Of a DNA stretch of 64,000 nt, positions 61,967 through 64,000 are shown one piece after another. Each line of letters starts with the position of its first letter. Position 1 is the first letter of the stretch. A program made the position numbers and the translations under genes. Source of the stretch: an uncultured Lachnospiraceae bacterium (lineage in GTDB: Bacteria; Bacillota; Clostridia; Lachnospirales; Lachnospiraceae); contig CAJTVL010000008.1 of NCBI GenBank assembly GCA_910579425.1, positions 1-64,000 of the forward strand, in the 5' to 3' direction. The notes below the pieces were generated by a model. The model saw nothing but the letters and a program-made list of their open reading frames with translations. It was not told where the DNA came from and did not search any database.

Positions 61967-63100
61967 ATGAAAGATATATCTGATGAAAAAGAATATGTTA
62001 AAAGCAATCTGCTGATAGGGAGTAAGTATCGGTCGAGCCTTTTGGAAAATAAGATCCTGGCAATCGCTCTTGCCAATATTGACAGGGTTCAAATGCAGAA
62101 GGATGGCTCGCTTATAAGCTGTATACCTCTATCGGAGGTAACGCACTTATTGGGGAATACCAATGGCAGTTTTTATGACCAGCTCAAAGCTGTCGCCAGG
62201 GAAATGACGGGGAGGACAGTAGGATTTGAGAATGATCAGGAAAAGAGATTTAAATATATTGTGGTGATCCAGGAGACTGCCTATGGTGAGGGGAAGCTGA
62301 CCATTGAGTTTAACCGTAAAATGAAAGAATATATAACAGATATAAAAAAGAATTTCACCATTCTGTCGTTGGAGACCATGGTAAAGTTTAAATCAGTTTA
62401 TAGCTTCCGATTGTATGAGCTGCTTAAAAGCATGGCATATAAAAAGAAAAAGGATGCCCCAAGCCGGAACACCTATCGGATCGAATTTGGAATGTCTGAG
62501 CTGAGATTGGATCTTGGCATTGTTAATTCCGGCCTTGACAGTGTAAAAAGAGTCCTCAATGAGCGGTTCCCTGATTATGACAGGGCAGTTGAAGTATCGC
62601 CGGAAAAGGTCTATGGAACATGGTATGATTTCAGGCGGTATGTAATAGAGGTAGCAATAAAGGAGATCAACCAGAAAACAGACATGGAAGTCTCATACGA
62701 GACGATCAAAGAGGGAAAGGCACATAAGGTCAGCAGAATCATTTTTTCTCTGATAATAGGCGGGGCAGGAGAGTGGGAAATGGATTTTCCTGACGCCTCT
62801 GCACGGCTTACGGAAGCGGAGAAAGACCAGTTCCACGATAAGGTGATGAACCTGATCTCAGAAAAAGTCAGCATTCCCGACATAAGGAGTATCTCAGAGG
62901 CGGCAGAGTATGATCTGGAGAAAGTGAAGAGGGCATACGAGGTTGCCTGTTCCACCAAGGTAAACGATATGACAGCCTTTATGATTGCGGCGATAAAAAA
63001 AGGATATAAAAGGAGAAATGGAAATTATGGCAGTTTTGACTCTTATATGAGAACAGAATATGACTTCGAGGAATTGGAAAAAGAAATTTTGGCAAATTGA
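61967..63100 (+). CDS. Rep_3-family replication initiator
   Basis: 377 residues. Two winged-helix domains typical of RepB/Rep_3 initiators are visible. The first spans about 15-130 (S-S-L-L-E-N-K-I-L-A-I-A-L, I-P-L-S-E-V). The second follows F-T-I-L-S-L-E-T-M-V-K-F-K-S-V-Y-S-F-R-L-Y-E-L-L-K, the conserved family segment, and reaches about 250 with I-E-V-A-I-K-E-I-N. A C-terminal extension of about 100 residues is extra. It would bind the upstream iterons and melt the origin. The terminator GGTGTCC...GGACACC follows. Confidence 0.9.
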   Translation: MKDISDEKEYVKSNLLIGSKYRSSLLENKILAIALANIDRVQMQKDGSLISCIPLSEVTHLLGNTNGSFYDQLKAVAREMTGRTVGFENDQEKRFKYIVVIQETAYGEGKLTIEFNRKMKEYITDIKKNFTILSLETMVKFKSVYSFRLYELLKSMAYKKKKDAPSRNTYRIEFGMSELRLDLGIVNSGLDSVKRVLNERFPDYDRAVEVSPEKVYGTWYDFRRYVIEVAIKEINQKTDMEVSYETIKEGKAHKVSRIIFSLIIGGAGEWEMDFPDASARLTEAEKDQFHDKVMNLISEKVSIPDIRSISEAAEYDLEKVKRAYEVACSTKVNDMTAFMIAAIKKGYKRRNGNYGSFDSYMRTEYDFEELEKEILAN

Positions 63101-63103
63101 AAA

Positions 63104-63127
63104 GGTGTCCGTAATGGACACCTTTTT
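63104..63127 (+). terminator. Terminator GGTGTCC-GTAAT-GGACACC
   Basis: 7-bp stem with A and T tracts, after rep and 21 bases before virD4. It differs from the terminator at 29459 at one loop base. Confidence 0.8.
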
Positions 63128-63147
63128 CAGACAGGAAAGGGGTAGTA

Positions 63148-64000
63148 ATGTTGCTTGCAAAAATAAAGAATGCGATAAAGGAAAAAATGGCCGGGACTGT
63201 ATTTGCAGATGCTGCAGTCAACATGAAATATTTATACAAAAAGGGTGCAAAGCTTCTGGTCATCTTATTTTTGTTCAGTTATTTGACAGCTATGCTGTTA
63301 ACTGGCTGCGGAATCCTTTTGATTGCAAACCTGTTGGGGAACCGCTGTCAGTATGGAATTGGCAATGCCATTGCCGCCTGGTTCCAACACGGTCGTATTA
63401 TTTCACTTTTAGTATATTTCCCGGTACAGATGGCGGCGGTCAGGCTGCTTTGCCTTTTTATGACAGGCTATAAAAGAGATGAGGAGAAAAATTATGATGT
63501 CAGCAGGGAGGGGACATATGGCACCAGCAATAACATGAGCGAACAGGAGATGAAAGAAACGTTTGTCCTGGAACCGCTGGATGATATAAAAGCGACGATT
63601 TTAGGGAGGAATCCTTACAGCCCGGAGCAGCTGGTCGGACAGAGACATCCGCTTATGAAGCTGAACAGGAATGTTTTTATGGTGGCCGGCCCGTCAGCCG
63701 GTAAATCGGCAACCTTTGTCATCCCTCTGATCATGCAGGTCATGCGGCGGGGAGAGTCCGCAATCATATCAGACCCCAAATCTGAGCTGTTTAAAATATG
63801 TTCTGAGCTGGGAAAGCTCCTTAAGTACGAGGTGCGTATTTTGAATTTAAACCCGATGTTTCTTGATAATTCAGACCCCTGCAATTTTATGTCTTATGTT
63901 GGCGATGATATAGATAAGGCGCAGGTTATGTCAAACGCAATTATCAGCAATACCACGATGGGAGATTCCATGTTCGATTTTTGGACGGAGGGGCCGCTAA
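63148..64000 (+). CDS. virD4: VirD4/TcpA-type coupling protein, 3' truncated by the window end
   Basis: 284 codons remain open at the end. The N-terminal part has two or more membrane segments (L-L-V-I-L-F-L-F-S-Y-L; I-I-S-L-L-V-Y-F-P). Walker A G-P-S-A-G-K-S follows at 181-187, with I-I-S-D-P-K-S-E-L-F-K as in TraG/VirD4 proteins. The ATG follows AGGAAAGGGG. The coupling protein delivers the relaxase-DNA complex to the channel; the relaxase itself is not in this window. Confidence 0.85.
   Translation, partial: MLLAKIKNAIKEKMAGTVFADAAVNMKYLYKKGAKLLVILFLFSYLTAMLLTGCGILLIANLLGNRCQYGIGNAIAAWFQHGRIISLLVYFPVQMAAVRLLCLFMTGYKRDEEKNYDVSREGTYGTSNNMSEQEMKETFVLEPLDDIKATILGRNPYSPEQLVGQRHPLMKLNRNVFMVAGPSAGKSATFVIPLIMQVMRRGESAIISDPKSELFKICSELGKLLKYEVRILNLNPMFLDNSDPCNFMSYVGDDIDKAQVMSNAIISNTTMGDSMFDFWTEGPL

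Overview
The window looks like about 64 kb of a large conjugative plasmid from a gut-type Clostridia, most likely Lachnospiraceae. The reasons are moderate to low GC, strong AGGAGG ribosome sites, Gram-positive style type IV secretion genes (VirB3/PrgI-like, VirB4, VirB6/TrbL-like, a C39-peptidase protein, VirD4), plasmid initiators with iteron arrays, partition genes and almost no chromosomal housekeeping genes. Species is not determinable. Both ends cut through genes: a zinc peptidase on the left and virD4 on the right. No relaxase and no phage structural gene was seen.

Layout. 1-13 kb is an accessory, defence-like island: an orphan PD-(D/E)XK protein, an IS4-superfamily (IS1634-like) insertion sequence, a HEPN/MNT toxin-antitoxin pair, a 1468-residue Mrr-NACHT-beta-propeller STAND protein, a gene remnant, a degenerate tyrosine recombinase with a small inverted-repeat element, and a phosphoribosyltransferase-fold protein. 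13-35 kb is the plasmid maintenance and DNA-processing core: a ribbon-helix-helix/coiled-coil protein with its operators, a MoxR ATPase plus an HExxH/vWA partner, a tRNA gene, SSB, an ExoX-C-like protein, primase, YqaJ nuclease, RecD-like helicase, an Ig-domain/signal-peptidase fusion and a Cro/CI-type regulator. 35-45 kb holds a DUF1703-type ATPase/nuclease, a ParB-like protein, a ParM/ParR-type pair and the first transfer cluster. 45-49 kb holds a RepA/TrfA-like initiator followed by a 1.1 kb array of about 16 spaced iteron-like motifs and a helix-turn-helix protein. 50-53.5 kb is a second partition locus: seven 15-bp palindromes, parA and parB. 53.5-56 kb is a GC-richer metabolic cassette (AraC regulator and GH51 arabinofuranosidase). 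56-64 kb is the second transfer cluster (virB3-like, virB4, virD4) interrupted by a second replicon: a Rep_3 initiator with seven 22-bp iterons.

How it works together. Two initiators with two iteron arrays and two partition systems suggest a fused or two-origin plasmid. The most striking unexplained structure is regulatory. Five genes or operons (16.2, 16.8, 22.6, 24.2 and 33.9 kb) share one architecture: a TTGCAN-N16-TATAAT-type promoter, a near-constant 37-39 nt leader with a CCATTATTT/ATCATTTC-like box, then a Rho-independent terminator in front of the gene. This predicts a family of short RNAs or attenuators controlled by an antitermination mechanism. A second promoter class, TTGACA-N16-TATACTATAC, precedes rep, parM, the signal-peptidase operon, probably the virB3 operon, and one orphan gene, which suggests a plasmid-wide repressor regulon.
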